NCBI RefSeq assembly: GCF_003121985.1
Contig: NZ_QEWP01000014.1
Span: 52,744-116,743, forward strand
DNA: 64,000 bases
Origin: Marinilabilia rubra
Lineage (GTDB): Bacteria > Bacteroidota > Bacteroidia > Bacteroidales > Marinilabiliaceae
Reading direction: 5' to 3'
A program made the translations under genes and the position numbers. Each line of letters opens with the position of its first letter. Positions within the stretch are counted from its first letter, which is position 1. The notes beneath the pieces were generated by a model. The model ran no database searches, was not told the DNA's origin, and saw only the letters and a list, made by a program, of their open reading frames with translations. Of this stretch, positions 18,824 to 30,581 are shown in pieces.

Positions 18824-20080
18824 ATGAAAAGTTCTGTTTTTAGGTGGACGATTTGTTTGCTGGTAGTTTTAGGTACGTGGCTTTCTTCTTGTCAAACATC
18901 GGGAGATGGTAAGGGGAACAGGGTGAATTACCGGAGCAATCTGTTAGATTCTCTTTTGCATGGGGCAGTCATCAATAATGAAATACCAGGTGCTGTAGCA
19001 TGTATTGTGAAAGAAGGACAGGTGGTTTACCATAAAGCTTTTGGCTGGAAGAACATGGAAAAGCGGCTTGAAATGGATACCAATGATATTTTCAGAATGG
19101 CCTCTATGACAAAAGGCATGACTGCTGTTGCAGTTTTGCAGCTATACGAAAGAGGTCTGATTCAATTGGATGAGCCGGTGAAAAAGTATCTTCCTGAATT
19201 TGATGATCCAAAGATTTTGTTGCATGTGAACGAGGATTCTACTTTTACAGCTGCACCCGCCAATAAAGATATTACCATTCGCATGCTGCTAACCCATACA
19301 TCCGGTATCGGGTATGGATTTCAAAATGAAGAGTACAATGCCTTGGTGCTCAAAAACAATGTTAGTGAAGGGTTTGGCAATGATGATCGCACTTTGGCTG
19401 AGAATGTTCGTCGTATAGCTGCTCTTCCTTTGTTGCACGAACCGGGGAAGAAATACACCTATGGTATGAGTTACGATGTGCTTGGGCATTTGATTGAAGT
19501 AGTATCGGGGATACGTTATGATAAATATATCCAGCACTATATCCTGAGTCCCCTTCAAATGACTGATTCATACTTCCTGATTCCGGAAGAGGAGGTCGGC
19601 CGTTTGGTAAAAGTTTATCAGCCCGGTGCAAATGATGTGGGCATCCGGAAAAGCAATTATGAATTAGTGAATTATCCCCTGATAAAAGAGCGCAGGGCTT
19701 TCTCCGGAGGGGCTGACCTATGTTCTACAGCTTCTGATTATGCCAGATTCGTGGAGATGGTTCTCAATAAAGGAGATTATAAAGGAACCAGAATTCTGGG
19801 AGAAAGATATGTTGAGATGATGCTTTCAAAACAGACTTCCCTGAAGGAGGGGGGATACGAGCAGGGCTTTGCTGCCTGGGTTACAAATGATAAAGGCGCT
19901 GCAGAGGGACCCATGGATGTTGGATCCTTTGGGTTTGGCGGTTTTTTTGACACTTACAGTTGGGCCGATCCGCAAAAAGATTATGTCGCTGTTTTACTCT
20001 TGCAGATGTATCCCGAAAACCGTCACGATATTCATAGTAAGTTTCAGCGCATTGTATACGGTGTTATAGATGAATTTTAA
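18824..20080 (+). CDS. Serine hydrolase of the class C beta-lactamase fold (family VIII esterase-like), lipoprotein
   Basis: A 418-residue lipoprotein (lipobox LSSC, Cys23). The beta-lactamase/penicillin-binding transpeptidase-like domain covers about 40-410: catalytic S94-M-T-K97 (SxxK), a YGMSYD motif in place of the usual YxN, and a glycine-rich GFGGFF stretch near the third motif. In this superfamily the members include esterases, amidases and beta-lactamases. Within a glycan locus, a deacylating role on the polysaccharide or its fragments is plausible, but that is inference from position. A role in peptidoglycan or antibiotic hydrolysis is not excluded. Only 11 bases separate it from the following GH2 gene, so they are probably co-transcribed. 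Confidence 0.85.
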   Translation: MKSSVFRWTICLLVVLGTWLSSCQTSGDGKGNRVNYRSNLLDSLLHGAVINNEIPGAVACIVKEGQVVYHKAFGWKNMEKRLEMDTNDIFRMASMTKGMTAVAVLQLYERGLIQLDEPVKKYLPEFDDPKILLHVNEDSTFTAAPANKDITIRMLLTHTSGIGYGFQNEEYNALVLKNNVSEGFGNDDRTLAENVRRIAALPLLHEPGKKYTYGMSYDVLGHLIEVVSGIRYDKYIQHYILSPLQMTDSYFLIPEEEVGRLVKVYQPGANDVGIRKSNYELVNYPLIKERRAFSGGADLCSTASDYARFVEMVLNKGDYKGTRILGERYVEMMLSKQTSLKEGGYEQGFAAWVTNDKGAAEGPMDVGSFGFGGFFDTYSWADPQKDYVAVLLLQMYPENRHDIHSKFQRIVYGVIDEF

Positions 20081-20091
20081 ACAAAAAAACC

Positions 20092-22509
20092 ATGTTGAAA
20101 ATATTTAGCTTGCTGATATTAGCAGGATTGTACTGCTCGTCACTATCTGCTCAGGTTTCTTTCGGAAATGCATTGAAAATTAATGATCAATGGAAATTCA
20201 GAAAAGGTGACATTGAGGGGGCAGAAAATCCCTCATTTAATGATAAGGAATGGCGGGAACTAGATTTACCACATGACTGGAGCATTGAAGGTCCATACAG
20301 TCCTCATCATGCTAGTGCAACGGGCTATCTTCCCGGGGGAATTGCATGGTATAGAAAAAACATTGAGGTTCCTAAGGATAAGGCTGATCGCAAAATATAT
20401 ATTTATTTTGAAGGCATATACCGAAACGGAGAAGTTTTCGTCAATGGTCAATTGGTGGGAATGCGCCCTAATGGTTATATATCCTATATGTACGATATTA
20501 CTCCCTATCTTGATTTTGGTGAAGAAAATACAGTTGCAGTCAGAGTTGACCATAGTAAATCTATAGACTCACGCTGGTATACAGGATCGGGTATTTACCG
20601 TGATGTTTATCTGATTGATGCCAATCCGGTACATATAGCCCAATGGGGTGTTTTTTATCAAGCAACAAATGTCAACCCCCGGAATTCTGAAATTGAGATT
20701 GAAACCAGAATTTCAAATACAACCGTTGACGATGCAGCGCTGGTTATAGAACAGGAAATCTATAACAAAAACAATCAGTTGGTAGCTTCTCAATCGGATC
20801 AATTGAATGCAGATGCCCATAACCAGGGGAAAATTCTTCAAAACCTGAAAGTCCGGAAACCTCACTTGTGGTCACTGGAAAATCCTTACCTGTATCGACT
20901 GGAGACTAAAGTTTTCAGAGGTAATAATCTGATTGATCAGACCACTACACCAATGGGAATTAGGAGTTTGGAGTTCGATCCGGACACAGGATTTGCCCTG
21001 AACAGCAAGAATATGAAGGTAAAAGGTGTTTGTCTCCATCATGATGCAGGTACCCTGGGAAGTGCCGTTCCCCGGGAAGTCTGGACGAGAAGGTTGTTGA
21101 AGTTGAAATCTCTGGGAGTCAATGCCATTCGTACCAGCCATAATCCACAAGCACCTGATTTATATAGTTTATGTGATGAAATAGGGTTGTTGGTTTTGAA
21201 CGAAGCTTTCGATGAATGGGAATTTCCCAAAAAGAAGTGGGTTGATGGTTGGAACGTGGGGGAACCAGCTTTTCAAGGCCCTTACGAGTTTTTTGAAGAG
21301 TGGGGAGAGAGAGATTTACGCGATATGATACTAAGGGATCGCAATCATCCATCGGTTTTTATGTGGAGCATAGGCAATGAAGTGGATTATCCCAACGATC
21401 CTTATTCGCATCCGGTATTGGATGAGGAAGGTATTCAACAGCAACATACAAAAGGATATCAGCCAGATCAGCCCAATGCTGAAAGGCTCGGGGCTATTGC
21501 CAAAAGACTGGCAGCAGTTGTTCGGGAATACGATCCCTCCAGACCTGTTACTGCCGGCCTGGCCGGTCCGGTGATGTCGAATAAAACCGATTATCCGGGC
21601 GCGCTGGATGTAGTAGGCTACAATTATACAGAACGCAGGTATGAACAGGATCATGAAACGTATCCCAATCGCGTTCTTTATGGCAGCGAAAACAGACACG
21701 ATTATGCTGCCTGGAAAGCTGTAAGAGACAATGATTTTATTTTCGGACAGTTTTTATGGACCGGAATTAATTATCTTGGAGAATCTTTTAGATGGCCATC
21801 ACGCGGATTCACTACCGGCTTGCTTGACCTGGCTGGGTTTGTGAAGCCCAGGGGGTATTATCGCAAGAGTCTCTGGACAAAGCAACCAATGATCTATGCG
21901 GGTTCTTACCCTGTTCCTCACGGTAGATGGGAACCGCTTATTGATGCACCTTCGGTTTGGAATTATGAAGAAGGAGATACCATCCGGGTAGTTAGTTACA
22001 CCAATTGCGAAACTGCAAGATTATTTCTTAACGGAAAGGAGGTTGGTAAGGAACAGACGAGGGATGAAGAAACGGGGGTGATTACGTGGGATGTGGTTTA
22101 TCAACCAGGAATTCTTGAGGTGAAAGGTTTTAATGGGCAAGAGATGGTTGTTTCTGATGATCTGGAAACGACTGAACGACCCCATGCCATAGATGCCAAA
22201 AAGTGGAACGATGCTTCTTTGCAGCCCGGGGACGTTGTTCAAATCGAACTTCGGATAGTGGATGCAAAGGGACGTCTTGTTTATCTTTCAGACAATGAAA
22301 TTACTTGTCGGATAGAAGGTTCTGCGACATTATTAGGTCTGGAAAGTAGCGACCCTACTGATATGGGGAATTACAACGATAATAAGCAGCGTGTGTATCA
22401 TGGAACCATGATCGCATACATTAAGTTTGAAGATCATGGATTTACAAAAGTCTCGTTTTCATCACCATGGTTAAAAGGGGCAGAGGTGGTGTTTGGTGCT
22501 GAGAATTAG
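20092..22509 (+). CDS. GH2-family beta-galactosidase-like enzyme, secreted
   Basis: An 805-residue enzyme with a cleavable signal peptide (SLSA|Q, about residue 20), probably periplasmic. It has the full GH2 layout: N-terminal sugar-binding jelly roll (about 30-190, DLPHDWSIEGPYSP), Ig-like domain (190-300), TIM barrel (300-600) with probable acid/base Glu430 in WSIGNE and nucleophile Glu533 in YGSEN, then DUF4982-like and C-terminal Ig-like domains (about 615-800). The MKVKGVCLHHDAG motif is typical of the BgaA-type beta-galactosidases of Bacteroidota. Likely trims beta-linked galactose from imported oligosaccharides; other GH2 activities are possible. Sits between the hydrolase gene and the second GH30-like gene. 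Confidence 0.9.
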   Translation: MLKIFSLLILAGLYCSSLSAQVSFGNALKINDQWKFRKGDIEGAENPSFNDKEWRELDLPHDWSIEGPYSPHHASATGYLPGGIAWYRKNIEVPKDKADRKIYIYFEGIYRNGEVFVNGQLVGMRPNGYISYMYDITPYLDFGEENTVAVRVDHSKSIDSRWYTGSGIYRDVYLIDANPVHIAQWGVFYQATNVNPRNSEIEIETRISNTTVDDAALVIEQEIYNKNNQLVASQSDQLNADAHNQGKILQNLKVRKPHLWSLENPYLYRLETKVFRGNNLIDQTTTPMGIRSLEFDPDTGFALNSKNMKVKGVCLHHDAGTLGSAVPREVWTRRLLKLKSLGVNAIRTSHNPQAPDLYSLCDEIGLLVLNEAFDEWEFPKKKWVDGWNVGEPAFQGPYEFFEEWGERDLRDMILRDRNHPSVFMWSIGNEVDYPNDPYSHPVLDEEGIQQQHTKGYQPDQPNAERLGAIAKRLAAVVREYDPSRPVTAGLAGPVMSNKTDYPGALDVVGYNYTERRYEQDHETYPNRVLYGSENRHDYAAWKAVRDNDFIFGQFLWTGINYLGESFRWPSRGFTTGLLDLAGFVKPRGYYRKSLWTKQPMIYAGSYPVPHGRWEPLIDAPSVWNYEEGDTIRVVSYTNCETARLFLNGKEVGKEQTRDEETGVITWDVVYQPGILEVKGFNGQEMVVSDDLETTERPHAIDAKKWNDASLQPGDVVQIELRIVDAKGRLVYLSDNEITCRIEGSATLLGLESSDPTDMGNYNDNKQRVYHGTMIAYIKFEDHGFTKVSFSSPWLKGAEVVFGAEN

Positions 22510-22555
22510 GAAAATTTAAACAAGTTATGTTATTCATAAAAAAAACAGTTTTGGA

Positions 22556-24184
22556 ATGAAGATATCCTGGGCAGTATTATTTTCTTCGATATTCCTTCTC
22601 TTTTCTTCTTGCGAGAAAGACTCAGGGGGCAATAACGAAGATCCGAATAAAGAGGGAGATTTGATTTTTGTCGACCCCTCAGTGGAAATGCAGGAGATGG
22701 AAGGTTTTGGGGCATCTGACAGCTGGCGTGTACAGTTTGTTGGTAAAAACTGGCCTTTGGAGAAACGAAATGCTATGGCAGATTTGCTTTTTAGCAAAGA
22801 TTTAAAAGAGGATGGCAGTCCCGAAGGTATCGGGCTTTCTCTTTGGCGGTTTTACATTGGCGCCGGAAGTGCAGAACAGGGAGTTGAGAGTGATATTCAA
22901 AATTCCTGGCGAAGGGCAGAATGTTTTCTTACGGAAGATGGAAGCTATGACTGGTCAAAACAACAAGGTCAGCAGTGGTTTCTTCAAGCCGCAAAAGAAC
23001 GTGGTCTTGAATCAGTATTGGGGTATGCCATTAGTCCCCCGGTTTATTATACCAAAAACGGGAAAGCTTACTCTCCGGGTGGGAACAACATCAACCTGGA
23101 CGCCGGACGAATGAATGATTATGCTGAGTTTTTGGCAACTGTAAGCGAGCATTTTCAAAACCAAGGAATTCCTTTTGATTATTTAAGTCCTGTAAACGAA
23201 CCCCAATGGGACTGGGAATCACCCGGACAGGAAGGTTCACCTGCCACTAATCAGGATATTGCCGGCTTGGTAAGGGAATTATCGCCAAAACTCCATGAAA
23301 AAGGCCTGCAAACTCAGATTATATTGCCTGAAGCCGCTGAGCTGCAGTTTCTTTACGGAGAGAACGGTAAGCCTGAACGACAAAACCAAATGGAAGCCTT
23401 TTTTAGTGCCACATCCCCGGATTACATTGGAGGCATGAACAATGTTAAAGATGTGGTTCTGGGACATAGCTATTTTACCACTGCCAATATACCAACTCTT
23501 ATAGGGGTGCGACAAAACCTTGGAAGAAAATTAAACACTTTTGGGGGAGCTCCCGGATATTGGCAGAGTGAATTTTGCATACTGGAAAATACTGATGATA
23601 TTGGCGGTGGCTGGGGGCGTGATCTTGGCATTGGCACTGCCCTTTATGTGGCCCGCGTTATTCACTTCGATTTAACTCTGGCCAATGCACAATCCTGGAG
23701 TTGGTGGACTGCATTATCGCAATATGACTATAAAGACGGATTAATATACCTGGACAACGGAAATGATGGCATCAATGGCCCCCATCATCCCGACTCTGAA
23801 ACACTGAAGATGGATGGTTTCTATCGGGAATCCAAACTCCTTTGGGCCTTGGGTAATTTCTCCAGGTTTATTCGCCCTGGAATGGTGCGTGTTAAATCCG
23901 GATTTTCCATTCCTAAATCAGAGGAGCTTCAGGCATCTAACCTGATGTTTTCGGCCTATAAAGATCCGCAATCAGGAAAACTGGTGGTTGTTTTTGTCAA
24001 CTATTCTGAAAGGGATAAGCAGGTTAACATTGGGAGTTTGGGAGAAGCTTTCTCCGTTGAAGGCAATGTGTTTGATTCATATACAACCAGTGCCTCTCAA
24101 GACCTGCAAAAGGGAACTATGCCTGCTGATGAGATAACCATTGGAAAGCGTTCGGTGGTAACATTGGTTGGAATGATAAATTAA
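22556..24184 (+). CDS. GH30-like (clan A) glycoside hydrolase, second paralogue, lipoprotein
   Basis: A 542-residue lipoprotein (Cys19 in FSSC). Sequence and layout match the 10582-12180 enzyme along the whole length: GFGASDSWRVQFVG near the start, probable acid/base Glu215 in SPVNEPQWDW, probable nucleophile Glu339 in WQSEFCILE, then a C-terminal beta-sandwich. The main difference is its lipid anchor, so one copy may act at the membrane or cell surface and the other in the periplasm. This division of labour is common for endo-acting enzymes in such loci. The polymer it cuts is not known. The gap after the GH2 gene is 46 bases, consistent with one transcript. Confidence 0.88.
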   Translation: MKISWAVLFSSIFLLFSSCEKDSGGNNEDPNKEGDLIFVDPSVEMQEMEGFGASDSWRVQFVGKNWPLEKRNAMADLLFSKDLKEDGSPEGIGLSLWRFYIGAGSAEQGVESDIQNSWRRAECFLTEDGSYDWSKQQGQQWFLQAAKERGLESVLGYAISPPVYYTKNGKAYSPGGNNINLDAGRMNDYAEFLATVSEHFQNQGIPFDYLSPVNEPQWDWESPGQEGSPATNQDIAGLVRELSPKLHEKGLQTQIILPEAAELQFLYGENGKPERQNQMEAFFSATSPDYIGGMNNVKDVVLGHSYFTTANIPTLIGVRQNLGRKLNTFGGAPGYWQSEFCILENTDDIGGGWGRDLGIGTALYVARVIHFDLTLANAQSWSWWTALSQYDYKDGLIYLDNGNDGINGPHHPDSETLKMDGFYRESKLLWALGNFSRFIRPGMVRVKSGFSIPKSEELQASNLMFSAYKDPQSGKLVVVFVNYSERDKQVNIGSLGEAFSVEGNVFDSYTTSASQDLQKGTMPADEITIGKRSVVTLVGMIN

Positions 24185-27692
<3,508 letters not shown>

Positions 27693-27841
27693 ATTGGTAG
27701 TTATAAACTGAAGTTTCCCTCTTCTGTGACCCTTGAAGAAAGGAGATGAAAGATTTGAAAAAGCAGTGGTTTTTAAGTTGTATTTTAATGTCCTTTAGGG
27801 ATTTACAAAAAAAAAGTAAGAATATGGCAAAACCACTGCTT

Positions 27842-29206
27842 ATGTCATTCAAAATAGGAAATTTAAACGAATTAGAAAACGTTCTTTGTTATAAGAAAGT
27901 TTACACGAGGCCGTGCTCAAGCCAATATCAGCTTTCAAAGTCGGTTTCTGGGTTTATTTGAGTCAGCTAAAAAGCGAGTATGGCGGGTTTTTATTCTTAT
28001 TGTTTCACTTTTGCTATTCCGGTTAAAGGCAGAATTTACTTATTGTGGAAATGAAAGTATTTCGTTTTTGCCTAAAATTGATGATAACCTATTTTATCGA
28101 TTGATGAATAATTGCAGAATGAACTGGTGGGGTTACTTTGCCCTTTTGTCAAAGAGTTTAAATGAACTGTTGAAGAAAAAGGTAATCCTTTCTCTGAACC
28201 AGAATGTTTTGTTATTGATGATACCGATTTAAATAAAACTGGCAAAACATTAGAATTCATGGGGCATGTATACAACCATGTCATGGGAAAATGTTTTTTT
28301 GGGTATAAAATGTTTTCGCTTGGTTAAAGGGACAATAAAAGTCTTATTTCCACCGATTTCTTTCTGCACCCTGAAAAAGGGAGGCAAAGGCACTTGTGGC
28401 ATATCAAAAAAGGAGGCTAAAAAACGATTTGCCAAGAAAAGGAACATTAAGTGTCAGGGTGCAAGGCGGGTTAAAGAATTGGACATACCCAAAACCCAAA
28501 ATTGCTTATCGATTATAAAGCGTGCCATAAGAAATGGTTTTATTGCAGATTATTTATTAATAGACAGTTTGTTTGTCAATAATACCATAATTGTTGGTAT
28601 TAAGTCGATTAAAAACAGTTGCCTCCATGAATTGGGTATGAGTAAATTAAATACTCGCATTTGTCTTCTTGAGGGCAAAAATCTCAATTCCATATTGTAA
28701 TAGTAAGATATGCACGAAAAAATGGTCACTATTCCCGGAAGCATGAATCACAATATACATCCCTGGTAGTTGATTTCAAAGGTAATCCTGTTCGTTTGTA
28801 CCTTATCAAATATTAAAATTCCAAGAAATGGGCATTATTGTATACAACAGACTCAACCCTGAGTTTTGCACAAACTTTCGAACTAAACTAAATTCGGTGG
28901 ACAATAAAGGTTCTGTTCAAAGAATAAAAACAATACTTGGGTTTAAGTCAATCTCAAAATACTGATTTTGTCGGTAAAATCACTGATGCAACTTTAGCTT
29001 TGATAACCCAGATAATATTAACGCTTAATAAACGATTTGAAAATTAGGAGACAACTGGGGCAATCTAAAGGCAAGTGCAGCAGAATTTATTAGAACTAAC
29101 ATTATATGAGAGACTACTGTGCATTCTGGCAAAAGTAGTTTTGGTATTGGTCGATATGTTCTGTATTGAGTTGGATGAAGTAATGGAAAAAATGATTAGC
29201 AATTAA
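27842..29206 (+). pseudogene. Degenerate IS4-like DDE transposase
   Basis: Translating in shifting frames recovers a near-complete transposase. Segments in order: NLNELENVL (27842 onward), NLFYRLMNNCRMNWW (about 28085), CFVIDDTDLNKTGKTLEFMG with the first catalytic Asp (about 28202-28264), a region with KKEAKKRFAKKR and then YLLIDSLF with the second Asp (about 28410-28580), VVDFKGNPVRLYLIKY (about 28770), TDSTLSFAQTFEL followed by the IRWTIKVLFKE-type third acidic motif (about 28850-28925), and a final LYERLLCILAKVVLVLVDMF. At least three frameshifts (near 28180, 28320 and 28700) and an in-frame stop near 28816 make it inactive. Terminal inverted repeats could not be identified. It directly abuts a truncated sugar-binding protein. 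Confidence 0.85.
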
Positions 29207-29215
29207 AATATTTTT

Positions 29216-29600
29216 CGGCAGCTAATCAATATTGATGCACTAATTAGCTGCAACGATGCAATGGATTGGGAGTACTTGATGTGTTAGTGCAAGATGAGGC
29301 TTTGGATGATGTTGTTGTAAGTGGTCAGTGTGCAACATTGGAGGCTGTGAGAAGTATTTACAGAGGAGAATTGGGAATTACTTTCATCATCCCAGAAAGG
29401 AATTAGGTCAAAAAGCAGCTGAGTTGATTATATCAATGTTGAAAGAAAATAAATCAGGAGAAGAACTTTCAGATGGAGAGGTTTTTAATGGTTCATTTTA
29501 TGTTCCTGTAAGGCAGGTTAAATCAATTCCTGTTACAAAAGAGAACCTTGATGTCTTTGTGGGAAAAGGAGTTTGTACCTGGGAGGAGATAAAAAACTAA
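29216..29600 (+). pseudogene. 5'-truncated, frameshifted ribose-type periplasmic sugar-binding protein remnant
   Basis: Only the C-terminal third of a Peripla_BP_4-type substrate-binding protein remains. It can be read as LISCNDAM (frame ending about 29263), then LGVLDVLVQDEALDDVVV to ATLEAVRSIYRGELGITF (29266-29390), then FHHPRKELGQKAAELI to the stop at 29600. Two frameshifts (about 29263 and 29385) break it. The 5' part is missing, and the transposase relic lies exactly there, so insertion with deletion is likely. Such proteins bind pentoses, hexoses or polyols for ABC transporters. Its last 90 codons are open from an internal ATG at 29328, but that segment is not a real gene. It ends at a good terminator. 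Confidence 0.75.
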
Positions 29601-29603
29601 CAG

Positions 29604-29630
29604 AAGGGGCATTCTTTAGCCCCTTTTTTT
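29604..29630 (+). terminator. Rho-independent terminator
   Basis: A 7-bp stem aaggggc/gcccctt (29604-29610 with 29619-29625) is followed by a T-run (29624-29630). It ends the broken sugar-binding protein gene. It lies just before the convergent GntR gene end at 29640. Confidence 0.75.
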
Positions 29631-29639
29631 GCAATAAAG

Positions 29640-30356
29640 CTAAAACACTCCATAGAGGGCATAATCCGAAGTATTGCAAAAAACCTGGCTGTAAATAAAA
29701 AAACCGTCTTTGCTGGTTTCAATTTTTCGATCCAGTTGGAGTATAGGATGTCCTTTGGGGACATTGAAAAATTTCTGCAGTTCCGGATTAGCAGTAATGG
29801 CCATTATTCGCTGTTCACCACCTGTTACGTTAATTTGATAGTTTACCCTTAGGGTGTCGAATAGTGATTTGTTCTCTAAGCTTCGATTAGTGAACCTGGG
29901 GAGGTTAATGTTTGGAATCATTGTAATGTCATAAAAAACTGGCTGTTCGTTCATGATCCTGAGACGCTCAAAATAAATGCATCCCACTTGTTTCTCAGAC
30001 TCCCGCAGTGGGTAGCTAAAGGCATTTTCCCATTGACGAATCTGTGGCTTCACAATGATATGTGTTTTAAGATTTTCTTTTCCTACGGCAGAAGTCGTTC
30101 CTGAAAGCGATAGAATACCCACTCCCTTAGGTTGCCCCATTACGATGCTCCCTTTGCCTTGTTTCTTTTTAATATATCCTTCATGCATCAGTCTGTCGAG
30201 TGCTTTGCGGACGGTTGGGCGAGTAACATTGTGAATGGTACAGAGATCATTCTCGGAAGGAAGAAGATCACCTTCTTTATACATTCGATCATTGATATGT
30301 TTTCGCAAAGTTTCATAAACTTTTTTGTGTGATGGTAGCTTTTCCTCTGTTTTCAT
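29640..30356 (-). CDS. GntR-family transcriptional regulator with UTRA domain
   Basis: A 238-residue regulator of the HutC/FarR subfamily. The N-terminal winged helix-turn-helix is at about 8-75 (LPSENDLCTIHNVTRPTVRKALDRL), and the UTRA effector-binding domain at about 90-232 (CIYFERLRIMNEQPVFYD). UTRA domains sense small sugars, sugar phosphates or histidine-pathway metabolites. It is divergent from the E2 gene at 30582, and the shared 225-bp region holds two perfect palindromes (30464-30478 and 30530-30543) of the TTGTATATACAA type used by TreR/AraR-like GntR proteins. It most likely represses the 30582-42152 cluster until its substrate or a phosphorylated intermediate is present. Confidence 0.93.
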   Translation of the reverse strand: MKTEEKLPSHKKVYETLRKHINDRMYKEGDLLPSENDLCTIHNVTRPTVRKALDRLMHEGYIKKKQGKGSIVMGQPKGVGILSLSGTTSAVGKENLKTHIIVKPQIRQWENAFSYPLRESEKQVGCIYFERLRIMNEQPVFYDITMIPNINLPRFTNRSLENKSLFDTLRVNYQINVTGGEQRIMAITANPELQKFFNVPKGHPILQLDRKIETSKDGFFIYSQVFCNTSDYALYGVF

Positions 30357-30463
30357 TTTTTAAGGTTATGTGATGTTATATTTTTCTTCAATGACCACCT
30401 AAAAATAGAAAATGGTTGGCATTTTCTGCTACAAAAAATGCTAAAAATTCATGAAGATGATAA

Positions 30464-30478
30464 TACAAGTAACTTGTA
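30464..30478. promoter_or_regulatory. Candidate GntR operator O1
   Basis: A perfect 15-bp palindrome, tacaagtaacttgta, lies in the divergent region, 107 bases upstream of the GntR start. It shares the half site CTTGTA with the second palindrome at 30530-30543. Confidence 0.7.
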
Positions 30479-30529
30479 AAGGTTGTTAAGTGGCATAAAA
30501 ACAGTGTTTAAGCGAATTATTAAAAACAA

Positions 30530-30543
30530 CTTGTATATACAAG
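30530..30543. promoter_or_regulatory. Candidate GntR operator O2 overlapping the -33 box
   Basis: A perfect 14-bp palindrome, cttgtatatacaag. Its first four bases serve as the -33 element of the promoter at 30530-30561, so bound repressor would block sigma binding. The half site is shared with O1 in the opposite arm order. Confidence 0.7.
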
Positions 30544-30561
30544 AAGGTGTTGTTATGTTTG
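30530..30561 (+). promoter_or_regulatory. Bacteroidota-type promoter of the E2-to-transketolase cluster
   Basis: A -7 element tatgtttg (30554-30561) matches TAnnTTTG exactly. Twenty bases upstream lies cttg (30530-30533), close to the -33 TTTG consensus. Transcription would begin near 30568, leaving a very short leader before the ATG at 30582. Confidence 0.65.
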
Positions 30562-30581
30562 TAAACAAAATTTAAGTATTT

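Noticed and set aside
28266..28700. A 144-codon frame as an intact gene of its own
   Set aside because: It is the middle part of a transposase whose other parts continue in different frames on both sides.
29328..29600. A 90-codon frame as a separate small gene
   Set aside because: Its first 20 residues are out of frame with the family; the rest matches only the end of a sugar-binding protein, so it is part of a pseudogene.
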